A model generated the notes under the pieces. That model saw only the letters and a program-made list of their open reading frames with translations. It ran no database searches and was not told the origin of the DNA. Made by a program: the position numbers and the translations under genes. Below are positions 55,531-63,885 of a stretch of DNA of 64,000 nucleotides, in pieces. The first letter of the stretch is position 1. Every line of letters starts with the position of its first letter. Source of the stretch: Parachryseolinea silvisoli (lineage in GTDB: Bacteria; Bacteroidota; Bacteroidia; Cytophagales; Cyclobacteriaceae); contig NZ_JAIOAO010000008.1 in assembly GCF_021190955.1 (NCBI RefSeq), forward strand, positions 110,610 to 174,609, given 5' to 3'.

Positions 55531-56125
55531 ATTATCATTCGATGTTAGTCAAGGCCCATACACTATGAGGTATTATATAGAGGCAAAAATCAAACCTTGG
55601 TATAAGAAAAAAGGCTATTATCTTATTTTTTTTAGATCGACTTAATCGAATGCATTATTACATAGTTAACGATAAACTGATCAAAATCAGCAGCCCCACT
55701 GTCACCTGTAAGAGCAATTCTTTATATCTCTGTGGATCCTAGAGCGTATCATCATGCTTCACAATACTCCAAACATTTACCCGCCTTTTAAGAATGAATC
55801 GTTCGCTCATTACTAAGTCAAGCTAGTGCCTGAATACTTGGAAGAGGGTCGTACGCAAGCTTCGAGGATCGGAAGCGGAGAAATTCGGGTTGATCGGCAT
55901 CATGGACGACACCTATGCATCGCTCTTTCTGCTACAATCCTATCAAATCGTCGCGCGGAAATGCTGGGCCACTTCCTACTGACCACATCTGGTTCGAGTC
56001 TTAGCCCGGGCGGAGACTCGGACCCTGCTGCATGGCGGGGGTCTCATGCCCCCCTCCTTATTGTCGTCCAGCAACGGCTGAAACAACTAGCATGTCCAAG
56101 CGCCTTAGCACGATCTCCAACACAT
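55531..56125. other. Intergenic region with a possible gene remnant
   Basis: No intact gene. Its left part must hold the promoter of the DUF3010/kinase pair. In one plus-strand frame near 55879-55970 there is a protein-like stretch (EKFGLIGIMDDTYASLFLLQ) without a start or a long open frame, perhaps a remnant. Near 55986-56028 an imperfect hairpin (TTCGAGTCT with AGACTCGGA) is present. It contains no tRNA that I can fold. Confidence 0.35.
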
Positions 56126-56420
56126 CCACCGAAACCAACACACCCCCGCCGTCGGTCCATTACTACGGACCTGTAAGTCGTGACTATTTCACAGATCAGA
56201 CGTCTTAGCCCGTAACAAAAACATCCAAAAACTCTATCTTGTCACAAACACAATCCTACTCAAGAGTAATCGAATGACAATTTTAACCTACCCCCAAGTA
56301 CTGGAGGAAATCGAAGAGAACGGTCTAAGCGCAACCACCAACCTGCTAGTAGGAAATGGCTTCAGCAGGGCGTTTGCCGACCAAATATTCGACTATAAAT
56401 CACTGTATCAAAAAGCCCGC
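56126..56420 (+). repeat. Right arm of the direct repeat, including the start of the intact SIR2-like gene
   Basis: The copy of 53751-54040. It covers the upstream region and about the first 49 codons of the intact gene at 56274. The spacing between arms is about 2.4 kb. Small indels separate the copies, so the duplication is not recent. Confidence 0.85.
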
Positions 56421-57248
56421 GAAAAAGGCCTAACCCCCGAAGCAATCTCTGTTTTTGAAAAGCTAGGCCAAACAAACTTCGAAAGAGTACTAAAAGCGTA
56501 CGACGAGTGCCTTTGGATCACAGAGAATTACAAACAAAAACTAGATGAAACGATCCAGGCCGATCGGGACGCCATTCGTAAAATCCTCGTCGGCGTGATC
56601 TCTGAGAACCATCCGGAAAACCAAAGTTTCATGGACGATTCGACAAAGAAAAACGCGCACGCCTTCATCGAAAAGTTCACCAATCTATTCACCACAAATT
56701 ACGATCTCATTTTATACTGGCTTGTCATGAGCGGCAAAGAAAAATGGGATGACGGTTTCCGAAGAATAGAGGGTGACTTGTGCTTTAACGGTTTTCAGGG
56801 TCCGTCCAGGATCTATTTTCTCCATGGCGCCTTGCACATTGTGCGCCTGGGCAAATCGCTGATAAAGCTCTCCTGGGATGGCAAAAAAGGCAAGCTAAAA
56901 CAGCTTATTAAAGCATCGATCGAAAAGGGGCACTACCCCATTTTCGTGGCCGAAGGCGATTCCAGTAAAAAGAAGTATCAGATCGATAACAATCGCTATT
57001 TACGAAAGTGTATACAAGCCCTCCAAAACGTCGAAGGCGCGTTGGTCATTTTCGGCCTTTCCCTGGATCCCGCGTTTGACAAGCATATCATCGATGCTAT
57101 TCACGCGGCGAAGGGCCTACAGCGAATTTACTTTGGCGTTTATGGCGATGATCATGAAATGAACAATGCAGAATTCCTAAAGTATGCACGGTCCATCGGC
57201 TTGTATGAAAAGTTAGTATTATTTCAGTCCAAGTCAGTCGCATTGTAG
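56274..57248 (+). CDS. SIR2-like fold protein (DUF4917 family)
   Basis: A 324-residue cytoplasmic protein. The nucleotide-binding pattern of SIR2-like proteins is seen: GNGFSR (27-32), TNYD (141-144), the Leu-His-Gly of FLHGALHI (183-185) and a late GLSLDPAFDKHIIDAI block. These are the positions used by SIR2-type NADases in phage-defence proteins, and the length matches DUF4917. Whether it hydrolyses NAD is not known. Its 5' part and promoter region are duplicated at 53751-54045. It is close to the kinase/DUF3010 unit, which has the opposite orientation. Confidence 0.8.
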   Translation: MTILTYPQVLEEIEENGLSATTNLLVGNGFSRAFADQIFDYKSLYQKAREKGLTPEAISVFEKLGQTNFERVLKAYDECLWITENYKQKLDETIQADRDAIRKILVGVISENHPENQSFMDDSTKKNAHAFIEKFTNLFTTNYDLILYWLVMSGKEKWDDGFRRIEGDLCFNGFQGPSRIYFLHGALHIVRLGKSLIKLSWDGKKGKLKQLIKASIEKGHYPIFVAEGDSSKKKYQIDNNRYLRKCIQALQNVEGALVIFGLSLDPAFDKHIIDAIHAAKGLQRIYFGVYGDDHEMNNAEFLKYARSIGLYEKLVLFQSKSVAL

Positions 57249-57360
57249 TTTACCTATCTCTGCTTCTCTTCTTCGTCTCTGGTGCGTGTCTTACGCCCAC
57301 TTCGGGATCCGAAATCCTATGAGTTCGAGTCGTATTAGTTCATTCAGACCGACTTAATGT

Positions 57361-57625
57361 GCGTTTGACGGCCTCACCCGCGCCTCGCGCTGGGTGCCGC
57401 AGCGTACCATGCTGCCCGCATTCACCAAAGACGACAATATCACGTCCACAACCATGACCGTAAAACTGTCGCCCTACGCGCAGCACGCTACCTTCAACGT
57501 CCAACGAAGTGTCAGCGACGCGGAAAAGCCCTACAATCAATATCGGTTGCTCGACGTCTACGATGCTATTGAAAAGGACAACAAAAAACGTACGAGGCCT
57601 ACAAAATCAAATATGTGTCCAGAAC
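57361..57625 (+). pseudogene. Fragment of the DUF3857 paralog gene
   Basis: Bases 57361-57625 match 52300-52565 within the gene at 50995: AFDG, then the same order of residues in QRTMLPAFTKDDN, TTMTVKLSP, EKPYNQYRLLDVYDAIE. The frame holds for about 80 codons, then breaks near 57585 by an indel. It has neither the gene's start nor its end. It is out of place by about 5 kb and points to the same rearrangement that split the DUF4917 gene. Confidence 0.85.
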
Positions 57626-57772
57626 AAATTACAAACGCAACTATCTGCCCCATTACCGCGTCTGCGAAAACAGTTCAATAATTAAACTTCCTAGTCAACC
57701 TAGACACATGCCTATCCAATAGTATATATATAACCGATGTGCCTATCGAATATAACCATTTATAAGAGACGA

Positions 57773-59101
57773 CTATTTACTCTTTATAGGATCTCGAATT
57801 ATCAAAGTCCACATCTTCATTTTTCCTTTCACTAGATCTAAACCATTTCTATTGAGTTCACGTCGAATTTGTTCTCTATCCGTCATATCCGCATCAATCG
57901 CAATATCAATATTACCCTTCATACCAGTGAAATCAATATACGGAGGCTCTTCGTCACTAATGTATCTTGATATAATATCAATCAATTCATTCGCTGGGTA
58001 ATTCCTCAGCTTAAATCCACCGGCAAAACTTGGCGGATATGACAGTTTTCCTCCCTTAGATAAAAGTTTATTTTTAAGTCTTTCAGATACTACGATTAGT
58101 TTCCAAACAGAAACGTCGCGAAATTCAATTAAAGTTTCATACCCAAAAGCCCTTTTCAAATCGTTTTGCATAGCACACATGATATCACTGCGATTTATAC
58201 GATCCGGTGGCAAAATCAATGAATAGTTATATATTCCTTTCCCAATATTGACATTGTAATCGTAATCAAATAAAGAAGAATCGCTTACCTCGAGTATTGG
58301 TTTGGGGTAAAACTTATCATACAATGAATCTCTTCGAATCCATGTAAATTGACCAACATATGCTTCATTGTATAATCCATAAAGCGGGATCATTATGGCC
58401 TTATAATTACGCTGCGTAGTCTTTTTAAATAACCTTACGTATGAATCTACATCGTAAATAGCCTGAGTCTCGCCCTGCCATTTAGTCAGGCTAGATCTAA
58501 AAATAACCAAACCATTTTCTGCGTCACCTTCTTTGCTATTATTAAAATCATCCTTTTTGTAAAATTTTACATCGGCGCCGCCGATTAAACTATCAACTTT
58601 ACTAACTGTCAAATCCCTTCCATCGGTGACAAATTTAACCACACCATCTGGATTCACAACAACTATATGAGGCATTGACTTAATCCCCCATCTCTTTATT
58701 AAAGCAGTATCAAAGACATGAGGTATGTTTAGATTCTGTCTGTCCTTAAACTTGCCATACAATGCTTTTATACTTCTATTATCACCCCCCTCCATTAAAC
58801 CCACTAGCATAAATACAGCACGATCCCGAAAATGTTCCTGTAACTGATTGATCTTAGGCATGCTCTTTATACAACTTGTACACCCCTTAAACCAGAAATC
58901 CAAAAATAGCCATCTTCCTTTAAAATCAGCAGACTTAGCTGCCTTCGTCTCAAAATCAAAAATATCCTCCAGTTGAAACTCTGGGACTGGCCGTCCCACC
59001 ACTGGCGCCGAGGGAATTGACTGCGAATACAAAAAAGGGCAAACAAAATAAAGGCAAATACAGAAATAAAATTTTAACGCGCCCATAGGCTCTAATATCA
59101 T
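57773..59101 (-). CDS. TlpA-like thioredoxin with C-terminal DUF3738-like domain
   Basis: A 442-residue exported protein with a signal segment (about 1-27). A thioredoxin/TlpA domain spans about 35-170, with the redox motif CTSC at 74-77 (WFKGCTSCIKSMP) and the cis-Pro in KSMPHIVVVN. The C-terminal part (about 330-440, with FKLRNYPANELIDIISRYI and FTGMKGNIDIAIDADMTDREQIRRELNRNGLDL) resembles the DUF3738 domain. Such proteins occur near MauE-type genes in Bacteroidota. The AT-rich composition matches the rest of the island. It is divergent from the LanKC gene. An internal start at 59086 is possible. Confidence 0.85.
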   Translation of the reverse strand: MILEPMGALKFYFCICLYFVCPFLYSQSIPSAPVVGRPVPEFQLEDIFDFETKAAKSADFKGRWLFLDFWFKGCTSCIKSMPKINQLQEHFRDRAVFMLVGLMEGGDNRSIKALYGKFKDRQNLNIPHVFDTALIKRWGIKSMPHIVVVNPDGVVKFVTDGRDLTVSKVDSLIGGADVKFYKKDDFNNSKEGDAENGLVIFRSSLTKWQGETQAIYDVDSYVRLFKKTTQRNYKAIMIPLYGLYNEAYVGQFTWIRRDSLYDKFYPKPILEVSDSSLFDYDYNVNIGKGIYNYSLILPPDRINRSDIMCAMQNDLKRAFGYETLIEFRDVSVWKLIVVSERLKNKLLSKGGKLSYPPSFAGGFKLRNYPANELIDIISRYISDEEPPYIDFTGMKGNIDIAIDADMTDREQIRRELNRNGLDLVKGKMKMWTLIIRDPIKSK

Positions 59102-59402
59102 TTAAATAAAATTTAACTCGAGACAAACAAAGCCACCTTTCAGTCTTGCTAAAGAAACCATTATACATTTAATAGACACTTTTAGCCCCAAATAGTATAA
59201 GAATTTTAGTAGAAAAAAAATAAAAGTATGGCATTCCTCATAAAGAACTTAAAAAACAATCCAGATAATCCCAGACCACCTACCACTAAATGTTCCACAA
59301 ATGTCTTTATGTCAAAGATATCTGGCCTTTTTTCCACTTGTGCAAGCTTATGTTTGATAGACTGCCGCTGTGCCGATAAAACCAGCATTAACCCCAATTA
59401 AC
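59102..59402. promoter_or_regulatory. Divergent region between TlpA-like and LanKC genes
   Basis: About 300 bp, AT-rich. It holds two exact TAnnTTTG boxes. One is on the minus strand at 59320-59313 (TATCTTTG, with a TTG 22 bp upstream), suitable for the TlpA-like gene. The other is on the plus strand at 59349-59356 (TATGTTTG), 47 bp before the LanKC ATG. It also contains two overlapping short open frames on opposite strands. Confidence 0.55.
59228..59401 (+). CDS. Candidate small Cys/Ser/Thr-rich peptide (possible precursor), weakly supported
   Basis: A 57-codon frame from ATG 59228 whose TAA ends one base before the LanKC ATG at 59403. The peptide begins MAFLIKNLKNNPDNPRPP and ends in a Cys/Ser/Thr-rich stretch with SKISGLFSTC (an S-x2-S-x5-C pattern, like that of labionin-forming class III peptides) and LCLIDCRC. 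Against it: an exact plus-strand -7 box lies inside the frame, no class III leader motif is clear, and the opposite strand has an equally long frame (59206-59397, with FDIKTFVEHLVVGGLG). It could be chance. Confidence 0.3.
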   Translation: MAFLIKNLKNNPDNPRPPTTKCSTNVFMSKISGLFSTCASLCLIDCRCADKTSINPN

Positions 59403-62054
59403 ATGCAAGTTATCAAGAGTAAATCCGTTCCAAGGGCAATTTCAACAGATTATCGATCCATGTTAAGATTGCAAAACACTAAGTTCAGGGAGGCCGACTT
59501 ATATTATCTCACAATTGGAACACCAAAACATCAAAAAGGGTGGATAATCCACATCTCCGTCACCAGCTCGCAAATACCAGATGCATTACGAGTAATTATT
59601 CCATACCTACTGAAAGAAAAGACCGCTTTCAAAGTTATACGTGACCTCGATAGCGCCCAACACCTGTTGGACGGAAAGTTAGGCTATGAGAAAATAGGAA
59701 AAGTAGTTTGTGTTTACCCAGAAACTGATAGCATTGCCAACAAACTAGCAAAACATCTAATTCTATTAACCTCGCCGTTCAAAGGTCCGGCAGTGCCTAC
59801 TGACACGTATCTCGGTGGAACTGTCTATACATCCTATGGCAATCTCCTCGACGAGATGCCCCAAGAACAAACTATCGCTTTACAAAAAAAAGCGGCTAAA
59901 CTTACTGAATTTTCGCAAAAAAAATTTCCAACATTTAATTATCCAGCTGGGATTCCTTGGCCATTCATCGGCACACCCATGCCTGAGAACAAATCACTCC
60001 GAATATTAAACAACACGTACTTAATAATATCCGACATTAAAAACGCGGTGAAGGGTTCAGTGTATAAAACAATACAAGTAAAAAAATGGTCAATAAAACT
60101 AACAGTTGTCAAAGAAGCAAGGCACGAAATAAGCATCGACAAATACAACCGCGACGTAGCTGATCGACTAAAATGGCAATACGATCTCTTGACGAAGTTA
60201 CATGGTAGGATCTCAGTACCTGAACCTTACGAACTATTCCAGGAATCGGGAAACAGTTATCTAGCGATGCAATACATTAAAGGTCGTTCATTAGACAAGG
60301 TTATCAAAGATACATTTGATGGAGGAAATTGGTCAACTTTAAAAACCAGCCAAAAAAAATACTTACTCAGAATTTTATTAGATGTATTCGAAGTCGTAAA
60401 CAAACTGCACAATCTAGGGTATGTCCACCGAGACATCACGCCTGTCAATTTTATGATTAACAAGAAAGGACAAATAATACTGATCGATCTCGAAGGTACA
60501 CATCCAACGTCCAATAACCACCCATCCTCGCCGTTCAGTCTCGGCACACCGGGCTATACAGCGCCCGAGCAACTGGAATCAGAAGTTGTCTCAAAATCGC
60601 AAGATATATACAGCATCGGCGCATTAATGTTTGTTTTTTTTTCAAGTCTTAAACCAATTAAGTTCTTACATCCCGTAACAATAATAAAAACCAAACTAGA
60701 TAATCTAGATATACCTGAACCAATAGAACTGATAATTCAAAAATGCTTGGATACAAATCCCATCTATCGCCCAAATTTGTCGGACATAACTAACATTATC
60801 CAAAAATATTTAGATGATCTATCACCTATTTCGCACAACGCGCCTTCTGTTGCGTCAAAAAATATACACAAAGACGAAATTAAAGAAATAATAACAAAAG
60901 GACTCAATTTCTTCGACAGCGACCTATCTACTAATTTACAACGCCTATGGACAACTGACGGTTCAAATGAAACAACACGCGTGATCAACAAAACAAACAA
61001 CATAAACACACATCCATCGCTATTCAACGGAGTCGGTGGCGGGTTATACATAATTTCTGATGCCCTGTCTGCAGGGTTTGAAATTCCCCATTTAAACAAA
61101 ACTTTTAAGGCAAATTATTCATTCCTTAAAAACCAAATCGGCCAGACGAAAACTAAGTACGGATCGGGTCTATACTATGGAACGTCGGGAATAGGATTAT
61201 GCTTAACAAAATGTGTCAAACTAAATATCTTATCAAACACTCCTGACATTCAAAAGACCATCGCGAATTGTTTCAACAATAATAATGAAAGCGATCTAAG
61301 CCTTAGCACCGGGATTTCCGGGCAGTGTCTAGCCATAAGTCATTACCTATCTATATTCCAGGATAATGAAATGGAGAACATGCTAGTGAATAAAATAGAA
61401 AGAGTTTTCGACTTGCAGAAAAAAGATGGATCATGGAACCTCAACGGCCACACAACTTATACAGGTATAGAGGGAGGCATTTCCGGAATAATATTATCAA
61501 TACTATCCTCCATAAAATATATCTCCACCACCCGCGCGATAGATTCAATTAAAAGAGCTTTATCGTGGATAGATAGCCAAACCGCAAAGAAAGATGGCAT
61601 ACGGCTATGGACCATAAATGACAAGACAAACGACGTAGATCCATGGTTCAACATAGGAATATCAGGCATAGCATTGTGTTATATATATTGTTATAGACTG
61701 ATAAAAGATGATGACATTCTTAAATCTGCTAATTCTGTACTAACATATTTATCTCGTCATCTGCAACAAAACAGCCTATCTCTTTCGAACGGAATTTGCG
61801 GATTAGGAGAAGTCTATTTGGAGGCTCAGCGCCTGTTAGGAAATAACATTTATAAAGAAGAAATAGAATCAATAACAAAATTGGTTTTAGCCGCAAGGCA
61901 AGAACACAAAAGCGCCGCCTACTGGATATCAAGCGATGAAAATAACCCCCATATAAGCCTGATGTCGGGAACAGGAGGAGTGCTACATTATCTCCTAAAA
62001 TATTACAAACCCGATAGCATACCGTTTCCCTTGTTAAACACAATGCCAATATAA
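59403..62054 (+). CDS. LanKC-type (class III lanthipeptide synthetase-like) protein
   Basis: An 883-residue protein from the ATG at 59403; a GTG at 59370 is possible. An N-terminal lyase-like region (about 1-210) is followed by a kinase domain (about 215-490) with HRDITPVN (catalytic loop) and DLE in place of DFG, then APE. A C-terminal LanC-like cyclase domain spans about 535-880, with four to six GxxG-type repeats (GVGGGLYI, YGTSGIGLC, STGISGQC, GIEGGISGI, NIGISGIAL, SNGICGLG, SGTGGVL). The usual zinc ligands (Cys, and Cys-His of WCxG and CHG) are replaced by WFNIG and SNG, as in class III enzymes. It is probably co-transcribed with MauE and the downstream gene. Confidence 0.85.
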   Translation: MQVIKSKSVPRAISTDYRSMLRLQNTKFREADLYYLTIGTPKHQKGWIIHISVTSSQIPDALRVIIPYLLKEKTAFKVIRDLDSAQHLLDGKLGYEKIGKVVCVYPETDSIANKLAKHLILLTSPFKGPAVPTDTYLGGTVYTSYGNLLDEMPQEQTIALQKKAAKLTEFSQKKFPTFNYPAGIPWPFIGTPMPENKSLRILNNTYLIISDIKNAVKGSVYKTIQVKKWSIKLTVVKEARHEISIDKYNRDVADRLKWQYDLLTKLHGRISVPEPYELFQESGNSYLAMQYIKGRSLDKVIKDTFDGGNWSTLKTSQKKYLLRILLDVFEVVNKLHNLGYVHRDITPVNFMINKKGQIILIDLEGTHPTSNNHPSSPFSLGTPGYTAPEQLESEVVSKSQDIYSIGALMFVFFSSLKPIKFLHPVTIIKTKLDNLDIPEPIELIIQKCLDTNPIYRPNLSDITNIIQKYLDDLSPISHNAPSVASKNIHKDEIKEIITKGLNFFDSDLSTNLQRLWTTDGSNETTRVINKTNNINTHPSLFNGVGGGLYIISDALSAGFEIPHLNKTFKANYSFLKNQIGQTKTKYGSGLYYGTSGIGLCLTKCVKLNILSNTPDIQKTIANCFNNNNESDLSLSTGISGQCLAISHYLSIFQDNEMENMLVNKIERVFDLQKKDGSWNLNGHTTYTGIEGGISGIILSILSSIKYISTTRAIDSIKRALSWIDSQTAKKDGIRLWTINDKTNDVDPWFNIGISGIALCYIYCYRLIKDDDILKSANSVLTYLSRHLQQNSLSLSNGICGLGEVYLEAQRLLGNNIYKEEIESITKLVLAARQEHKSAAYWISSDENNPHISLMSGTGGVLHYLLKYYKPDSIPFPLLNTMPI

Positions 62055-62070
62055 CTGTATTACAACACTT

Positions 62071-62502
62071 ATGAAAAAAATACAAATACCAGAAAGCATC
62101 GCTATAGCTCTAGCTATGCTATTCATATATGCCGCCACTTCAAAACTAATGGACTACAGCACGTTTAAAGCGCAGCTCGGCGGCTCCCCTTTTATAATGC
62201 ATCACCACGAAACACTGGCATGGCTCGTCCCTGGGTCCGAAATTCTAATATCTATTCTACTACTTATACCGAGAACGATCGTAGTCGGTCTCTATCTATC
62301 ATTTACCATAATGCTGTCATTTACCGTATACATTGCCTTAATGTTGACTCTAAGTCCATACGTACCTTGCTCCTGTGGGGGCATATTGAGCAATATGGGA
62401 TGGTCGGAACATCTTGTATTTAATGCAGCGTTTACTACCGTAGCTGCAATGGCTGTTATAAAAAAAGAAAATCAGAAACTAACAAAAATTAGCATCCAAT
62501 GA
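62071..62502 (+). CDS. MauE/DoxX-type redox-associated membrane protein
   Basis: A 143-residue membrane protein with four helices (IAIALAMLFIYAATSKLM; TLAWLVPGSEILISILLLI; VVGLYLSFTIMLSFTVYIALML; LVFNAAFTTVAAMAVI). A CSCGG motif at about 100 (PYVPCSCGGIL) lies just outside a helix and may be a redox-active pair. Bacteroidota genomes often pair MauE proteins with thioredoxin-like proteins and small exported peptides, as here. It starts 16 bp after the LanKC stop, and its own stop overlaps the next start (ATGA). Confidence 0.9.
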   Translation: MKKIQIPESIAIALAMLFIYAATSKLMDYSTFKAQLGGSPFIMHHHETLAWLVPGSEILISILLLIPRTIVVGLYLSFTIMLSFTVYIALMLTLSPYVPCSCGGILSNMGWSEHLVFNAAFTTVAAMAVIKKENQKLTKISIQ

Positions 62503-63614
62503 TCGCCAATAAAAGTTTAACGCGACTGACAATAATCTCATTATGCGTCGCAATTGGATTTTGTGCCTTATATGTTTCATCGCCACTGAGTACCGAATTA
62601 ACACCATCAAGCTTCAATCGAAGCTTCAAAAACAAAAATTACTTGGAATACAATTCACACATAGATCTAGATAACGCATTTTATTACATCTCTGGAGTAG
62701 ACAAAAACAGTATCTATCTAAGTAATTATAAAAAACCATTTACGCTTGTTCAGATAGACCATCTCTTAAAACAATTTAAAACAATTAAACTCAAAACAAC
62801 CAGACTGGACAGCATCTTTGAACCTAGAAACTTCCGAACAACTATAGATTCTCCTAATATTTTCATGACTCACGGAACAATGCCTATTATCCTCAGGGGA
62901 GACCTTAAAAACCATACAGTATCTCCTTTTATGAGTGACAAAAATATTTTTTTTACCGAAGCCAGACCAATTACTGACTCAACATTCGCCCTATTGTCAT
63001 ACAGTGCCAAATCAAAAGCTTTGCAGCTTGGATTTTTGGATATTTCATCCGACACCAAACTAACTTTTCGTTATGGCTTACTAAAAACTAAATCAGATGA
63101 AACATTTTCAGTATATGGAACTATATTATTAAGCACAGATAAAAACAAAATAATATACATATATACATATAAGAACGAAATACTAATTGCCGACACAAAG
63201 CTACAAAACGAATACATTCTAAATACCATAGATACCTTTAAAACGCCGCCGATCACAGTTTCAAAAGTAAGCGACAAGAGCAAATTCATGTTAAGCTCCC
63301 CCCAAATATTAGTAAACGGAATAAGTTGCACGTCAGGAGATTACATATACATAAGATCCAACCTATTAGCTAAAAATGAAAACAAGAAAAATTTTATTGA
63401 CAATTCAACAATAGATGTATATAATGTATCATCAAAAAAATATGAATTCAGTTTTTATATACCTAAGCACAATTCAAAAGAATTTATAGACTATAAAATA
63501 ATAAATGAAAAAATTTATGCTTTATACGAAGATAGAATGATTAAGTACCAAATAAATGACATTACACTCATTAAAAATCAGACCTCAAAACAGTCTTCAC
63601 CTAAACAACAATAA
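62499..63614 (+). CDS. Exported probable beta-propeller protein of unknown function
   Basis: A 371-residue protein with an N-terminal membrane/signal segment (LTIISLCVAIGFCALYVSSPL). The rest is beta-rich with repeating short blades (NAFYYISGVDKNSIYLSNY; TDSTFALLSYSAKSKALQLGF; NKIIYIYTYKNEILIADTKL; IINEKIYALYEDRMIKYQI), which suggests a six-bladed propeller like those near MauE/TlpA genes. No catalytic motif is seen. The overlap with MauE implies translational coupling. The codon use is very AT-rich. Confidence 0.75.
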   Translation: MIANKSLTRLTIISLCVAIGFCALYVSSPLSTELTPSSFNRSFKNKNYLEYNSHIDLDNAFYYISGVDKNSIYLSNYKKPFTLVQIDHLLKQFKTIKLKTTRLDSIFEPRNFRTTIDSPNIFMTHGTMPIILRGDLKNHTVSPFMSDKNIFFTEARPITDSTFALLSYSAKSKALQLGFLDISSDTKLTFRYGLLKTKSDETFSVYGTILLSTDKNKIIYIYTYKNEILIADTKLQNEYILNTIDTFKTPPITVSKVSDKSKFMLSSPQILVNGISCTSGDYIYIRSNLLAKNENKKNFIDNSTIDVYNVSSKKYEFSFYIPKHNSKEFIDYKIINEKIYALYEDRMIKYQINDITLIKNQTSKQSSPKQQ

Positions 63615-63885
63615 CCATTATTGGATAAATAAAATTACCTTAATATTTCTCCCATTTATATCAGAACTAGTAACCTAGATGAGCTCGATGTTGCTTTCTA
63701 TGTAGTCTTGGTTTGGCTCCATCTCTCGTTTCTCTCTACCTGCGACCAAGCCATAATTAATGACTATCACCAACGTAGTCTCTCTAACCTCTCAAAATGT
63801 CTATTTGTCTCATCAATTTATCTTTTCATCAAATAAATACACAATAATTTAATATCAAAAAAAATCAGCGTCGACAAACAAATCT

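Noticed and set aside
55986..56028. GGTTCGAGTC motif resembling a tRNA T-arm
   Set aside because: No acceptor, D-arm or anticodon arm can be folded around it.
55826..56176. 116-codon plus-strand frame
   Set aside because: Composition is Pro/Ser/Arg-rich with no domain, and it runs into the duplicated upstream region of the SIR2-like gene.
59206..59397. 63-codon minus-strand frame between the TlpA-like and LanKC genes
   Set aside because: Could be a small membrane peptide, but it overlaps promoter-like boxes on both strands and has no known similarity; kept only as a competing reading of the candidate precursor region.
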